A stretch of DNA of 12,926 nucleotides from an uncultured beta proteobacterium (GTDB taxonomy: Bacteria; Pseudomonadota; Gammaproteobacteria; Burkholderiales; Burkholderiaceae_C). Each line of letters begins with the position of its first letter. Within the stretch, counting starts at the first letter, position 1. Of this stretch, positions 1 to 6,565 are shown piece after piece. The position numbers were made by a program, and so were the translations under genes. The stretch spans positions 1 through 12,926 of the forward strand of contig CAILKA010000369.1 of NCBI GenBank assembly GCA_903834645.1. The letters are read 5' to 3'. A model generated the notes under the pieces. It was given only the letters and a program-made list of their open reading frames with translations, was not told the DNA's origin and ran no database searches.

Positions 1-80
1 GACGCCGACGCCTGCGCCGCGCCGAGCCGGCGCACGCGCTCGCGGGCGTCGTGATGGAAGATCAGCAGCTTGGCGGTCAT
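1..80 (-). CDS. Partial gene at left edge, GroEL-like N-terminus (tentative)
   Basis: An open minus-strand frame begins at an ATG at position 80 and runs off the left edge, giving 26 complete codons and part of another. The peptide starts MTAKLLIFHHDARERVRR and continues LGAAQASA. Aligned without gaps to the GroEL N-terminus, it shares A3, K4, F8, D11, A12, R13, R18, A24 and A26, so a divergent second-copy GroEL/Cpn60 chaperonin is a reasonable guess. The stretch where GroEL normally has GVNxLADAVK is poorly matched, and no Shine-Dalgarno sequence precedes the ATG. The visible part is too short to be sure of either the gene or the family. It is divergent from the dehydratase gene, which starts at 219. 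Confidence 0.35.
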   Translation of the reverse strand, partial: MTAKLLIFHHDARERVRRLGAAQASA

Positions 81-218
81 TTCGCAGAACAGGGCATCCG
101 GGAGGGAGGCAGGAACCGGACCGATGCTGATCCGGCCCGATCCGCACGCCGTTGAGACGAAGCAAGCCGAGCAAGCCCCAGGTAGGGGTGCGCCACGCGC
201 GTGGGAAACTTCCCGCCC
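81..218. promoter_or_regulatory. Intergenic region upstream of the dehydratase, with small repeats
   Basis: This 138-bp gap between divergent starts must carry the promoter of the dehydratase-dehydrogenase unit. I see no convincing -35/-10 pair; TTGAGA at 152-157 has no matching -10. Two near-identical 10-mers, CCGGACCGAT (116-125) and CCGGCCCGAT (132-141), lie 16 bp apart. A perfect 5-2-5 inverted repeat, GGGAA-AC-TTCCC (203-214), ends four bases before the ATG at 219 and includes the only purine-rich stretch that could serve as a ribosome binding site. These could be operator half-sites or a small hairpin that limits translation. That is inference only. Confidence 0.3.
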
Positions 219-1748
219 ATGAGCGCTCCACCCGTCATCCGCATCCACCCCCACGACAACGTCGTCATCGCCCGCGCCCAGCTGCTGGGTGGCACGCTGC
301 TGCCGGGCGAGGGCGTGTCGGTGTCCGGGCTCGTCCCGCCCGGCCACAAGGTGGCCACGCGGCCGATCGCCGCCGGCGAGCCCGTGCGCCGCTACGACCA
401 GGTCATCGGCCACGCCACGCAGCCCATCGCCCCGGGCCAGCACGTGCACGTGCACAACCTGGCCTACGCCGATTTCGCGCGCCACCACGAGCCCGGCGCC
501 GGCGCCACGCCGACCGCCTACTTCGCCACGCCCGCCACCTTCGAGGGCATCGTGCGCGCCGACGGGCGCATTGCCACGCGCAACTACATCGGCGTGCTCA
601 CGAGCGTGAACTGCTCGGCCACCGCCGCGCGCGCGATTGCCGACGCCTTCCGCCGCGACGTCCACCCCGAGCGCCTGGCCCCCTACCCGAACGTCGACGG
701 CGTGGTGGCACTCACGCACGGCATGGGTTGCGCCACCGCCAGCGACGGCGAGGAACTGCTGGTGCTGCGCCGCACGCTGGGCGGCTACGCGCGGCATCCC
801 AACTTTGCCGCGGTGCTCGTGGTGGGCCTGGGCTGCGAGACGAACCAGATCCAGGGCCTGGTGGCCCAGGAAGGCCTGCAGGAGGGCGCGCGCCTCATCG
901 CCTTCAACATCCAGGACACCGGCGGCACGGCGCGCACCGTGGCGCGCGGCGTCGAGCTCATCCAGGCCCTGCTGCCCGAGGCCAACCGTGTGCAGCGCCG
1001 CCCGGTGCCCGCCAGCCACCTCACCGTGGGCCTGCAGTGCGGCGGCAGCGACGGCTACTCGGGCATCAGCGCCAACCCGGCACTGGGCGCCGCGGTGGAC
1101 CTGCTGGTGCGCCACGGCGGCACGGCGATCCTCTCCGAGACGCCCGAGGTCTACGGTGGCGAGCACCTGCTCACACGGCGCGCGGCCAGCCCCGAGGTGG
1201 CGGCCCGGCTGCTGGCACGCATCCGCTGGTGGGAGGCCTACACCGAGCGCCACGGCATGAAGATGGACAACAACCCGTCCGCCGGCAACAAGGCGGGCGG
1301 CCTGACAACCATCCTCGAAAAGAGCCTCGGAGCCATCGCCAAGAGCGGCACGACCAACCTCACCGACGTCTTCGAGTTCGCGCAGCCCGTCACGACCAAG
1401 GGCCTGGTCTTCATGGACACGCCCGGCTACGACCCCGTCTCGGCCACGGGCCAGGTGGCAGGCGGTGCCAACCTCATCTGCTTCACCACCGGGCGCGGCT
1501 CGGCCTATGGCTGCGCCCCGAGCCCGTCGCTGAAGTTCTCCACCAACACCGCGCTGTGGCAGCGCCAGGCCGAGGACATCGACCTCGACTGCGGCGCCAT
1601 CGTCGAAGGCACCGACTCCGTCCAGGCCTGCGGCGCGCGCATCTTCCAGCTCATCCTCGACACCGCCTCGGGCGGCAAGAGCAAGAGCGAGCTGCACGGC
1701 TACGGCCAGAACGAATTCGTGCCGTGGCAACTCGGCGCCGTGATGTGA
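219..1748 (+). CDS. UxaA/GarD-family sugar-acid dehydratase (altronate dehydratase-like)
   Basis: This 509-residue cytoplasmic protein has the full-length UxaA architecture. Residues about 7-85 form the N-terminal SAF-type domain (HPHDNV at 10-15), then a linker and the large catalytic part. Family motifs seen are FEG then GRIATRNYI (108-124), C132, LTHGMGC (165-171), GCETNQ (205-210), NIQDTGG (230-236), QCGGSDG then SGISANPALG (273-290) and, near the C-terminus, MDNNPSAGNKAGG, TGRGSAYGC and EGTDSVQACG. The family includes iron-dependent altronate and galactarate dehydratases, which convert hexarate or hexonate sugar acids to 2-keto-3-deoxy acids. It also includes the split sulfolactate sulfo-lyase SuyAB. 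The exact substrate cannot be read from sequence. A GTG at 201 is in frame, but I chose the ATG at 219 because family members begin just before the SAF domain. The dehydrogenase gene follows after 16 bp, so the two are probably co-transcribed. Confidence 0.93.
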   Translation: MSAPPVIRIHPHDNVVIARAQLLGGTLLPGEGVSVSGLVPPGHKVATRPIAAGEPVRRYDQVIGHATQPIAPGQHVHVHNLAYADFARHHEPGAGATPTAYFATPATFEGIVRADGRIATRNYIGVLTSVNCSATAARAIADAFRRDVHPERLAPYPNVDGVVALTHGMGCATASDGEELLVLRRTLGGYARHPNFAAVLVVGLGCETNQIQGLVAQEGLQEGARLIAFNIQDTGGTARTVARGVELIQALLPEANRVQRRPVPASHLTVGLQCGGSDGYSGISANPALGAAVDLLVRHGGTAILSETPEVYGGEHLLTRRAASPEVAARLLARIRWWEAYTERHGMKMDNNPSAGNKAGGLTTILEKSLGAIAKSGTTNLTDVFEFAQPVTTKGLVFMDTPGYDPVSATGQVAGGANLICFTTGRGSAYGCAPSPSLKFSTNTALWQRQAEDIDLDCGAIVEGTDSVQACGARIFQLILDTASGGKSKSELHGYGQNEFVPWQLGAVM

Positions 1749-1764
1749 CAACCCCGACCCCACG

Positions 1765-2826
1765 ATGAGCCTGCAACCCACCCACGCCGACTCCGCCCTC
1801 TTCCCGCCCGAGGCCATGCGCCGCTGGGCCGCGCGCTGCTTCGCCGCCAGCGGCATGCCCGAGGCGGACGCCACGCTCCTGGCCGAGAGCCTCGTGCAGA
1901 CGACGCTGTGGGGCATCGACTCGCACGGCGTGTCGCTGCTGCCGCACTACCTGGAGCGGCTCCTCAACGGCAGCGTGCGTGCGCGCCCGGATATCCGCGT
2001 CCTGCGCAACAGCCCGGCCACCGCCGTGGTGGAGGCCGACCAGGGCCAGGGCATCGTGGTGGCGCACCGGGCGGTGCGCGAGGCCATCGCGATCGCGCGC
2101 GAGCAGGGCGTGGCCGCCGTGGGCGTGCGCAACGCCTCGCACTGCGGCGCGGTGGGCCTGTACTCGCGCGCGGCGGCGCGCGAGGGCATGGTGGGCCTGT
2201 CCTTCACGCACGCCAACAGCATCGCCGTGCCGCACGGCGGGCAGCGGCCCTACTTCGGCACGAACCCGATCTCGATCGCCTTCCCGCGCACCCACGGCGA
2301 GCCCGTGTGCCTGGACATGGCCACCACCTCGATCCCGTGGAACCGGGTGCGCAACGCGCAGCGCGAGGGCCACCCGCTGCCCCCCGACACCGCGGTGGAC
2401 GCGCACGGCACGCCCACCACCGATGCGCAGCAGGCCACGGCCGTGATGCCCCTGGGCGGGCGCGACTTCGGCTACAAGGGCTATGCGATGGCGCTCGTCA
2501 TCGACCTGCTGTGCGGGCCGCTGGTGGGCAACACCTTCGGCACGCACCTCACCTCGATGTTCGGCGAAGTGGAGCGCCCGCAGGCCATCGGCTCCTTCTT
2601 CATCGTCATCGACCCCGCGCGCTTTGCCGGCGGGCCGGCGCTGGCCGCGCAGGTGGAGGCGATGGCACGCGAACTCGCTGCCGAGCCCGGCTCGCCACGC
2701 ATGCCCGGGGACCCCGAGTACGAGGTGGCGGCGCAGCGCGAACGCGACGGCATCCCGGTGGAGCCGGCGCTGCTGGAGATCTTCAAGGCCATCGGCGCAC
2801 GCCTCGGGGTGGGCGATCCAGGCTGA
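1765..2826 (+). CDS. Ldh2/MDG-family NAD(P)-dependent 2-hydroxyacid dehydrogenase (malate/lactate/sulfolactate type)
   Basis: This 353-residue protein belongs to the Ldh2/ComC/AllD family, which oxidises 2-hydroxyacids such as malate, L-lactate, (R)-sulfolactate and ureidoglycolate with NAD(P). It is unrelated to classical Rossmann lactate dehydrogenases. Typical motifs are GIDSHGV (50-56, with the conserved histidine H54), NASHCGAVG (123-131), FGTNPISIAFP (164-174), DMATTSI (184-190) and GYKGYAMALVIDLL in the second half. Length is normal for the family. The gene starts 16 bp after the dehydratase stop with no clear Shine-Dalgarno, which suggests translational coupling. With a sugar-acid dehydratase upstream, the likely substrate is a hydroxy-sugar acid or a breakdown product of one. 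Ureidoglycolate dehydrogenase is less likely because no purine-catabolism gene is nearby. Confidence 0.9.
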   Translation: MSLQPTHADSALFPPEAMRRWAARCFAASGMPEADATLLAESLVQTTLWGIDSHGVSLLPHYLERLLNGSVRARPDIRVLRNSPATAVVEADQGQGIVVAHRAVREAIAIAREQGVAAVGVRNASHCGAVGLYSRAAAREGMVGLSFTHANSIAVPHGGQRPYFGTNPISIAFPRTHGEPVCLDMATTSIPWNRVRNAQREGHPLPPDTAVDAHGTPTTDAQQATAVMPLGGRDFGYKGYAMALVIDLLCGPLVGNTFGTHLTSMFGEVERPQAIGSFFIVIDPARFAGGPALAAQVEAMARELAAEPGSPRMPGDPEYEVAAQRERDGIPVEPALLEIFKAIGARLGVGDPG

Positions 2827-2835
2827 GACGAACCT

Positions 2836-2851
2836 GGGCCGCGCGCGGCCC
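2836..2851. terminator. Perfect 16-bp palindrome between convergent genes, possible bidirectional terminator
   Basis: GGGCCGCGCGCGGCCC is a perfect palindrome lying in the 34-bp gap between the stop of the dehydrogenase (2826) and the stop of the PfkB kinase (2861). Its placement suits transcription termination from both sides. No T-run follows on either strand, so it is not a classical rho-independent terminator. Confidence 0.4.
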
Positions 2852-2860
2852 CTGGCGCTG

Positions 2861-3790
2861 CTAGGGCTGCCGCAACGCCGCCAGGACCTGCTCGAGCGTG
2901 GGAGCTGCCAGCACCCCGCCCGGGCGCGTGCACTTCAGCGCGGCGGCAGCCGCGGCGAAGCGCAGCGCCTGGCCAGGCGCCTGGCCACGCCCGAGGGCGC
3001 ACCCCAGGGCGGCATGGAAGACATCGCCGGCCGAAGTGGTGTCCACCACCGGCACCACCTCGAAAGCAGCCATGCGCTGCAGCTCGCCCGGAGCAGGCAA
3101 CCACAGCAGCCCGCGCTCGCCCAGGGTCACCACCGCATGCCGCGCCCCCGCGTGCAGAGCCGCCTCCAGCCCGGACTCGAGCGTGGCGCCCTCGCCCGCG
3201 AAGGCCTGCAACCCGGGCTCGGAGAAAACGGCCCAATCCGCCAGTGCCACGAGCGCGCACAGGTCCTCGTGCGGCGCCACGTCGGCGTCCAGCACGCTCG
3301 TGATGCCGCGCACGCGAGCCTGCTCGAGCGCGCTGCGGCACCAGCTTGGGCAGCGCGGGTCGGTGAGCAGCACGTCTGCGCCGTGCAGCGCGTCTTCGGC
3401 CAGAGCCGGGGCCTGCGAGGCGGCATTGCCACGGTGCCCGATGATCAGGCGCTGGCCCCTGGCATCGACCACCACCGCCGCCACCGACGACTGCGCCCCC
3501 GGCACCACCACCAGGCCCTGCGCGTCCACGCCCTCGCGCGCGAAGTGCGCGCGGAACACGCCCTCCCATCCGTCGTCGCCGACGGGCGCGTGGATGCGCA
3601 CGCGCGCGCCGAGCCGGGAGGCTGCCACCGCGGCGTTGGCCGTCATGCCGCCCACCTGCGTCCGGTAGGCCTGCGCGGAAACCTTGAGCGGGGCGCTCGG
3701 CAGCATCTGAACCTCGAAGACATGGTCGATCGAGGCATGGCCGACACCCACCACGCAAGGGCTGCTCGCAGCAGGGGACGCAAGGACCAA
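2861..3790 (-). CDS. PfkB-family carbohydrate kinase (ribokinase-like)
   Basis: This 309-residue cytoplasmic kinase would transfer the ATP gamma-phosphate to a sugar or sugar-derivative hydroxyl. The N-terminus has GVGHASIDHVF (residues about 15-25), followed by the family sugar-binding segment VGGMTANAAVAASRLGARV and PVGDDGWEG. The PfkB signature near the C-terminus is DTTSAGD (250-256), with D256 as catalytic base. The usual motif is DTxGAGD, so the first anion-hole glycine is serine here. The frame stays open to 3991, into the divergent permease gene. I chose the TTG at 3790 because AGGAGGT lies five bases upstream and the protein then begins just before the conserved core; a GTG at 3820 is the alternative. 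The VxVGHAxxDHVF start resembles the sulfofructose kinase (YihV) branch, but the substrate is unknown. It converges on the dehydrogenase and diverges from the DMT permease. Confidence 0.88.
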   Translation of the reverse strand: MVLASPAASSPCVVGVGHASIDHVFEVQMLPSAPLKVSAQAYRTQVGGMTANAAVAASRLGARVRIHAPVGDDGWEGVFRAHFAREGVDAQGLVVVPGAQSSVAAVVVDARGQRLIIGHRGNAASQAPALAEDALHGADVLLTDPRCPSWCRSALEQARVRGITSVLDADVAPHEDLCALVALADWAVFSEPGLQAFAGEGATLESGLEAALHAGARHAVVTLGERGLLWLPAPGELQRMAAFEVVPVVDTTSAGDVFHAALGCALGRGQAPGQALRFAAAAAALKCTRPGGVLAAPTLEQVLAALRQP

Positions 3791-3848
3791 ACCGACCTCC
3801 TCGAGGACGCCTTCGGGCACAGGCGCCTGGGCGGATACTCTACCTAAC
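3791..3848. promoter_or_regulatory. Short divergent intergenic region between PfkB kinase and DMT permease
   Basis: Only 58 bp separate the two divergent starts, so their promoters must overlap or extend into coding sequence. The gap holds a comparatively AT-rich patch, GATACTCTACCTAAC (3834-3848), directly before the permease GTG. GATACT could be a -10 element leaving almost no leader. A perfect 10-bp palindrome, CAGGCGCCTG, lies at 3820-3829, but the same 10-mer also occurs inside coding sequence at 2974 and 7509, which weakens an operator reading. No clear -35 element is visible. Confidence 0.25.
3795..3801 (-). promoter_or_regulatory. Strong ribosome binding site deciding the TTG start of the PfkB kinase
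   Basis: The minus strand reads AGGAGGT followed by CGGT and then TTG (3790-3788). A near-perfect Shine-Dalgarno at this distance, with no other in-frame start similarly served, supports the unusual TTG initiation codon. Confidence 0.65.
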
Positions 3849-4787
3849 GTGTCGACCGTCCCGCCATCCCTGACCCGCCGCGCGTGGCACCTCGCAGTCC
3901 AGGCCGTCGAGCGTCGCACCGGGCACCTCCCGCCGGTCACGCAGGCCATCCTGTGGACCATCGTCGCAGGCCTGGCCTTCACCCTGCTCAATGCCCTGGT
4001 GCGCGAGCTGACCCAGCAGGTGCCGCCGTTCCAGGCCCAGTTCCTGCGCTACCTCTTCGGCCTCCTGGTGCTGCTCCCGCTCGTGGCCTGGCACGGCCCC
4101 TCTGCCTACCGGCCGCAAGCCGTGGGTGGGCAGTTCGTGCGCGGCCTGCTGCACACGGCAGGGCTGTGCCTGTGGTTCGTCGCGCTGCCGCGCATCCCGC
4201 TGGCCGACACCACGGCCATCGGCTTCACGACGCCGCTGTTCATCATGGTGGGCGCCTGGCTGTTCTTTCGCGAGCCGATGCGCTGGGAGCGCTGGCTCAC
4301 CACCCTGCTGGGCTTTGCGGGCGTGCTCGTGGTGGTGGGCCCGCGCGTGGACTGGAGCGGGCAGGGCCCGGGCCTTTACCACCTCGTGATGCTGGCCTCC
4401 GCGCCGGTGTTCGCTGCCTCCTTCCTCGTGACGAAAGCGCTCACGCGCTACGAGAGCACCGGCACCATCGTGCTGTGGCAGTGCCTGACGATCTCGCTGA
4501 TGAGCGCGCCGCTCGCCTGGTCGGTGTGGCAGCCGGTGAGCGCGTGGCAGCTGATCGGCTTCCTCGTGTGCGGGCTGCTGGGCAGCGTGGGCCACTACTG
4601 CCTCACGCGCGGCATCCGCGAGGCCGATCTCTCGGCCACGCAGACACCCAAGTTCCTCGAACTCGTCTGGGCCGCCCTGCTGGGCTGGGCCATGTTCGCC
4701 GAAGTGCCGGCTGCGAGCACCCTGGCGGGCGGGCTGGTGATCAGCGCCGCCACGTTGTGGCTGGCGCGCCGGGAGGCCCGGCGTTGA
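3849..4787 (+). CDS. DMT superfamily transporter, EamA family
   Basis: This 312-residue inner-membrane protein has about ten hydrophobic segments in two repeated EamA halves (roughly residues 30-150 and 165-300). Visible features are TIVAGLAFTLLNALVREL in the first helix, FQAQFLRYLFGLLVLLPL, then LADTTAIGFTTPLFIMVGAWLFF, and in the second half SFLVTKALTRYESTGTIV and SATQTPKFLELVWAALLGW. The family exports or imports small metabolites such as amino acids, nucleosides or sugar derivatives, and the substrate cannot be told here. The start is GTG at 3849; no strong Shine-Dalgarno precedes it, so the start is moderately certain. Its stop overlaps the start of the SulP gene by four bases, which indicates a shared transcript. 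Confidence 0.9.
   Translation: MSTVPPSLTRRAWHLAVQAVERRTGHLPPVTQAILWTIVAGLAFTLLNALVRELTQQVPPFQAQFLRYLFGLLVLLPLVAWHGPSAYRPQAVGGQFVRGLLHTAGLCLWFVALPRIPLADTTAIGFTTPLFIMVGAWLFFREPMRWERWLTTLLGFAGVLVVVGPRVDWSGQGPGLYHLVMLASAPVFAASFLVTKALTRYESTGTIVLWQCLTISLMSAPLAWSVWQPVSAWQLIGFLVCGLLGSVGHYCLTRGIREADLSATQTPKFLELVWAALLGWAMFAEVPAASTLAGGLVISAATLWLARREARR
4772..4776 (+). promoter_or_regulatory. Ribosome binding site deciding the TTG start of the SulP gene
   Basis: GGAGG inside the end of the DMT permease gene lies seven bases before TTG at 4784. That TTG overlaps the permease stop as TTGA. No in-frame ATG or GTG exists nearby that would preserve the N-terminal helix of the permease. Confidence 0.65.
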
Positions 4788-6049
4788 AGTGGCCGTTTCT
4801 GCAATGGCGCCACGACTGGCGCCAGGCCGGCACGCTGCGCGCCGACGCGCTGGCGGGCCTGACGGGCGCCATCGTGGTGCTGCCCCAGGGCGTGGCCTTC
4901 GCCACCCTGGCGGGCCTGCCGCCCCAGCATGGCCTGTGGGCGGCCATGCTGCCGTGCATCGTGGCAGCCCTGTTCGGCTCGAGCCGCCTGATGGTCACCG
5001 GCCCGGCCAACGCGATCTCGCTGTCCACCCTGGCGCTGCTGGCGCCGCTGGCCACGCCCTTCACCGCGCGCTACGCCGAGCTGGCGGTCACACTGGCCTT
5101 CCTCGTGGGCATGATGCAGGTGCTGCTGGGCCTGGCGCGGGTGGGCCGCCTGATGGACCACGTGCCGCAGGCTGTTGTCGTCGGCTTCACCGCAGGTGCA
5201 GCCCTGCTGATCGTCAATGCGCAGCTGGGCGTGCTGCTGGGCTTGTCGCTGCCGGGAGGCGGGGTGCTGTCCAACCTGCAGGCGGCGTGGGCGCAGCTCG
5301 GCCAAGCCCAGCCCGGCGCCTGGATCGTGAGCGCCCTCACCTGCGCGATCGCCATCGGCGCGCGGCGCTGGAACCGATGGGTCCCCGCGATGCTGCTGGC
5401 GGTGGTGGCCGGCTCGCTCGTGGCCGCGGCACTGCGCCACGCGCTGCCGCATTGGCCAGCCCTGCGCACGGTCGGGGCGCTTCCAAGCCCCTTGCCCGCC
5501 CTCTCCCTGCCCGACCTGAGCGTGGACACGGTGCGCACCCTGTTCGGGGCCACGCTCGTCATGACGCTGCTGGCCCTCACCGAGGCGTCGGCCATCGCAC
5601 GCTCGGTGGCGCGTCGCCACGGCGACCGCCTGGACGGCAACCAGGAGTTCATCGGCCAGGGCCTGGCGAACTTCGCCGCCGCCTTCACGTCCGGGTTCCC
5701 GTGCAGCGGCTCGTTCAACCGCTCCGGCGTCAACGTCGAGGCTGGCGCGCGCACCCCGCTGGCCGCAGTGTGCGCAGCGCTCTTCCTGCTGGCGCTGCTG
5801 GCCTTTGTCGCCCCGCTGTCGCACCACCTGCCGCTGCCGGTGATCGCCGGGCTGCTGGTGGCAGTGGCCTGGGGCCTGGTGGACCGGCACGAGATCGCGC
5901 GCCTGCTGCGCAGCGGCGTGGCCGAGTGGGGGCCGCTGGTCGTGACCTTCGTGGCCACGGTCACGCTGTCGCTGGAATGGGCCATCGTGCTCGGGCTGGC
6001 CAGCGCGCCGCTGGTGCGCGCCTGGCGGCCGCGGAACGAACGCCGCTGA
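4784..6049 (+). CDS. SulP-family anion permease lacking the STAS domain
   Basis: This 421-residue inner-membrane protein covers the SulP transmembrane domain. Residues about 20-60 carry DALAGLTGAIVVLPQGVAFATLAG and GLPPQHGLWAAMLP; GPANAISL is at 73-80. The late conserved block FTSGFPCSGSFNRSGVNVEAG is near 300-320, and the protein ends shortly after the last membrane helix (LSLEWAIVLGLASAPLVRAW). SulP proteins carry sulfate, bicarbonate, dicarboxylates or other anions. Most are about 550 residues with a cytoplasmic C-terminal STAS domain that is missing here, and no STAS-like frame follows in the 57 bp before the next gene. The start is the TTG overlapping the DMT stop, with a well-placed GGAGG. 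The gene is probably cotranscribed and translationally coupled with the DMT permease. Sulfate as substrate is a family default, not shown by sequence. Confidence 0.9.
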   Translation: MKWPFLQWRHDWRQAGTLRADALAGLTGAIVVLPQGVAFATLAGLPPQHGLWAAMLPCIVAALFGSSRLMVTGPANAISLSTLALLAPLATPFTARYAELAVTLAFLVGMMQVLLGLARVGRLMDHVPQAVVVGFTAGAALLIVNAQLGVLLGLSLPGGGVLSNLQAAWAQLGQAQPGAWIVSALTCAIAIGARRWNRWVPAMLLAVVAGSLVAAALRHALPHWPALRTVGALPSPLPALSLPDLSVDTVRTLFGATLVMTLLALTEASAIARSVARRHGDRLDGNQEFIGQGLANFAAAFTSGFPCSGSFNRSGVNVEAGARTPLAAVCAALFLLALLAFVAPLSHHLPLPVIAGLLVAVAWGLVDRHEIARLLRSGVAEWGPLVVTFVATVTLSLEWAIVLGLASAPLVRAWRPRNERR

Positions 6050-6051
6050 GC

Positions 6052-6102
6052 CGGGGGGCGTCCCGGGCTCCCGGGGCTGGGCACGGTATGCTCCGCCCCC
6101 CG
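6052..6102. repeat. Inverted repeat between SulP gene and DUF3717-DUF1289 gene
   Basis: CGGGGGGCG (6052-6060) and its exact reverse complement CGCCCCCCG (6094-6102) flank a 33-base loop. The loop contains CCCGGG twice (6062-6067 and 6070-6075), allowing alternative hairpins. The downstream arm ends four bases before the next ATG, and no Shine-Dalgarno lies in that leader. A TATGCT hexamer (6087-6092) in the loop could be a -10 element. This could be a terminator without T-run for the upstream unit, or a leader hairpin that masks the start of the next gene. Confidence 0.4.
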
Positions 6103-6106
6103 CACC

Positions 6107-6565
6107 ATGGCCAGCATCCACGTCAACGACCTCGAGAGCGCCATCAACTGGTGGCGCGAGCGCTCCCCCTCGCCCGACGGCGTCACGGCCTGCGCCGAGG
6201 TGCGCGCGCTGGCGGAGGTCTACGCGCTGATGGTCTACTTCCGCGAGACCGAGTGCGACGAAGCGACGATGCCGCGCGCGGCCGCGCAAGCCTGGCTTGC
6301 CTGGTACGCCACCACGCCCGACGCACCGTGCATCGCCATCTGCTCGACGAGCCAGGGTGATGCCGAATGCAAGGGCTGCGGCCGCACCTTCGACGAGGTG
6401 CAGGACTGGACCGCCTACACCCCAGGCCAGAAGCGCGCCGTGTGGCGGCGCATCACGCTCGAGGCGCGCGCCTGGCGCTTCAACCGCTACGCCGAGCGCG
6501 CAGGGGGCGGCGTGGCCCAGGCGCCAGCCGAGGTCGGAGCCGGACCGCAGGTGCCAGCGGCGTGA
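6107..6565 (+). CDS. DUF3717-DUF1289 domain protein
   Basis: This 152-residue soluble protein has two small domains of unknown function. The N-terminal part, with IHVNDLESAINWWRERSP and ALAEVYALMVYFRETE, matches the DUF3717 pattern found in Burkholderiales. The middle, from PCIAICSTSQGD through CKGCGRTFDEVQDW to KRAVWRRI, is DUF1289, with cysteines C75, C79, C88 and C91 that could bind a metal ion. After RFNRYAERA the tail is low-complexity and probably disordered. No biochemical role is established for this fold to my knowledge. Its stop overlaps the GTG start of the MATE gene as GTGA, so the two are likely translated together. There is no visible ribosome binding site before its own ATG. 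Confidence 0.88.
   Translation: MASIHVNDLESAINWWRERSPSPDGVTACAEVRALAEVYALMVYFRETECDEATMPRAAAQAWLAWYATTPDAPCIAICSTSQGDAECKGCGRTFDEVQDWTAYTPGQKRAVWRRITLEARAWRFNRYAERAGGGVAQAPAEVGAGPQVPAA

Noticed and set aside
152..1768. 538-codon plus-strand open frame overlapping the dehydratase
   Set aside because: Arg/Ala/Pro/His-rich low-complexity translation with no family motif. It is a GC-driven shadow of the UxaA-family gene.
1651..2547. 298-codon minus-strand frame across the end of the dehydratase and the dehydrogenase
   Set aside because: Composition typical of an antisense shadow, and it lies over two genes with clear family motifs.
3820..3829. CAGGCGCCTG palindrome as a specific operator
   Set aside because: The same 10-mer occurs inside coding sequence at 2974-2983 and 7509-7518, so it is likely to be common by chance in this GC-rich DNA.
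3791..3991. Extended N-terminus of the PfkB kinase up to 3991
   Set aside because: It would overlap the divergent DMT gene and add about 67 residues without family similarity, while a TTG at 3790 has a near-perfect Shine-Dalgarno.
3840..4595. 251-codon minus-strand frame opposite the DMT permease
   Set aside because: His/Gln/Arg-rich translation with no hydrophobic or conserved segment. It is antisense to a clear EamA protein.
4595..6289. 564-codon minus-strand frame opposite the SulP gene
   Set aside because: Long only because stop codons are rare at this GC content. The translation is Gln/Arg/His-rich with no domain, while the opposite strand encodes clear SulP motifs.
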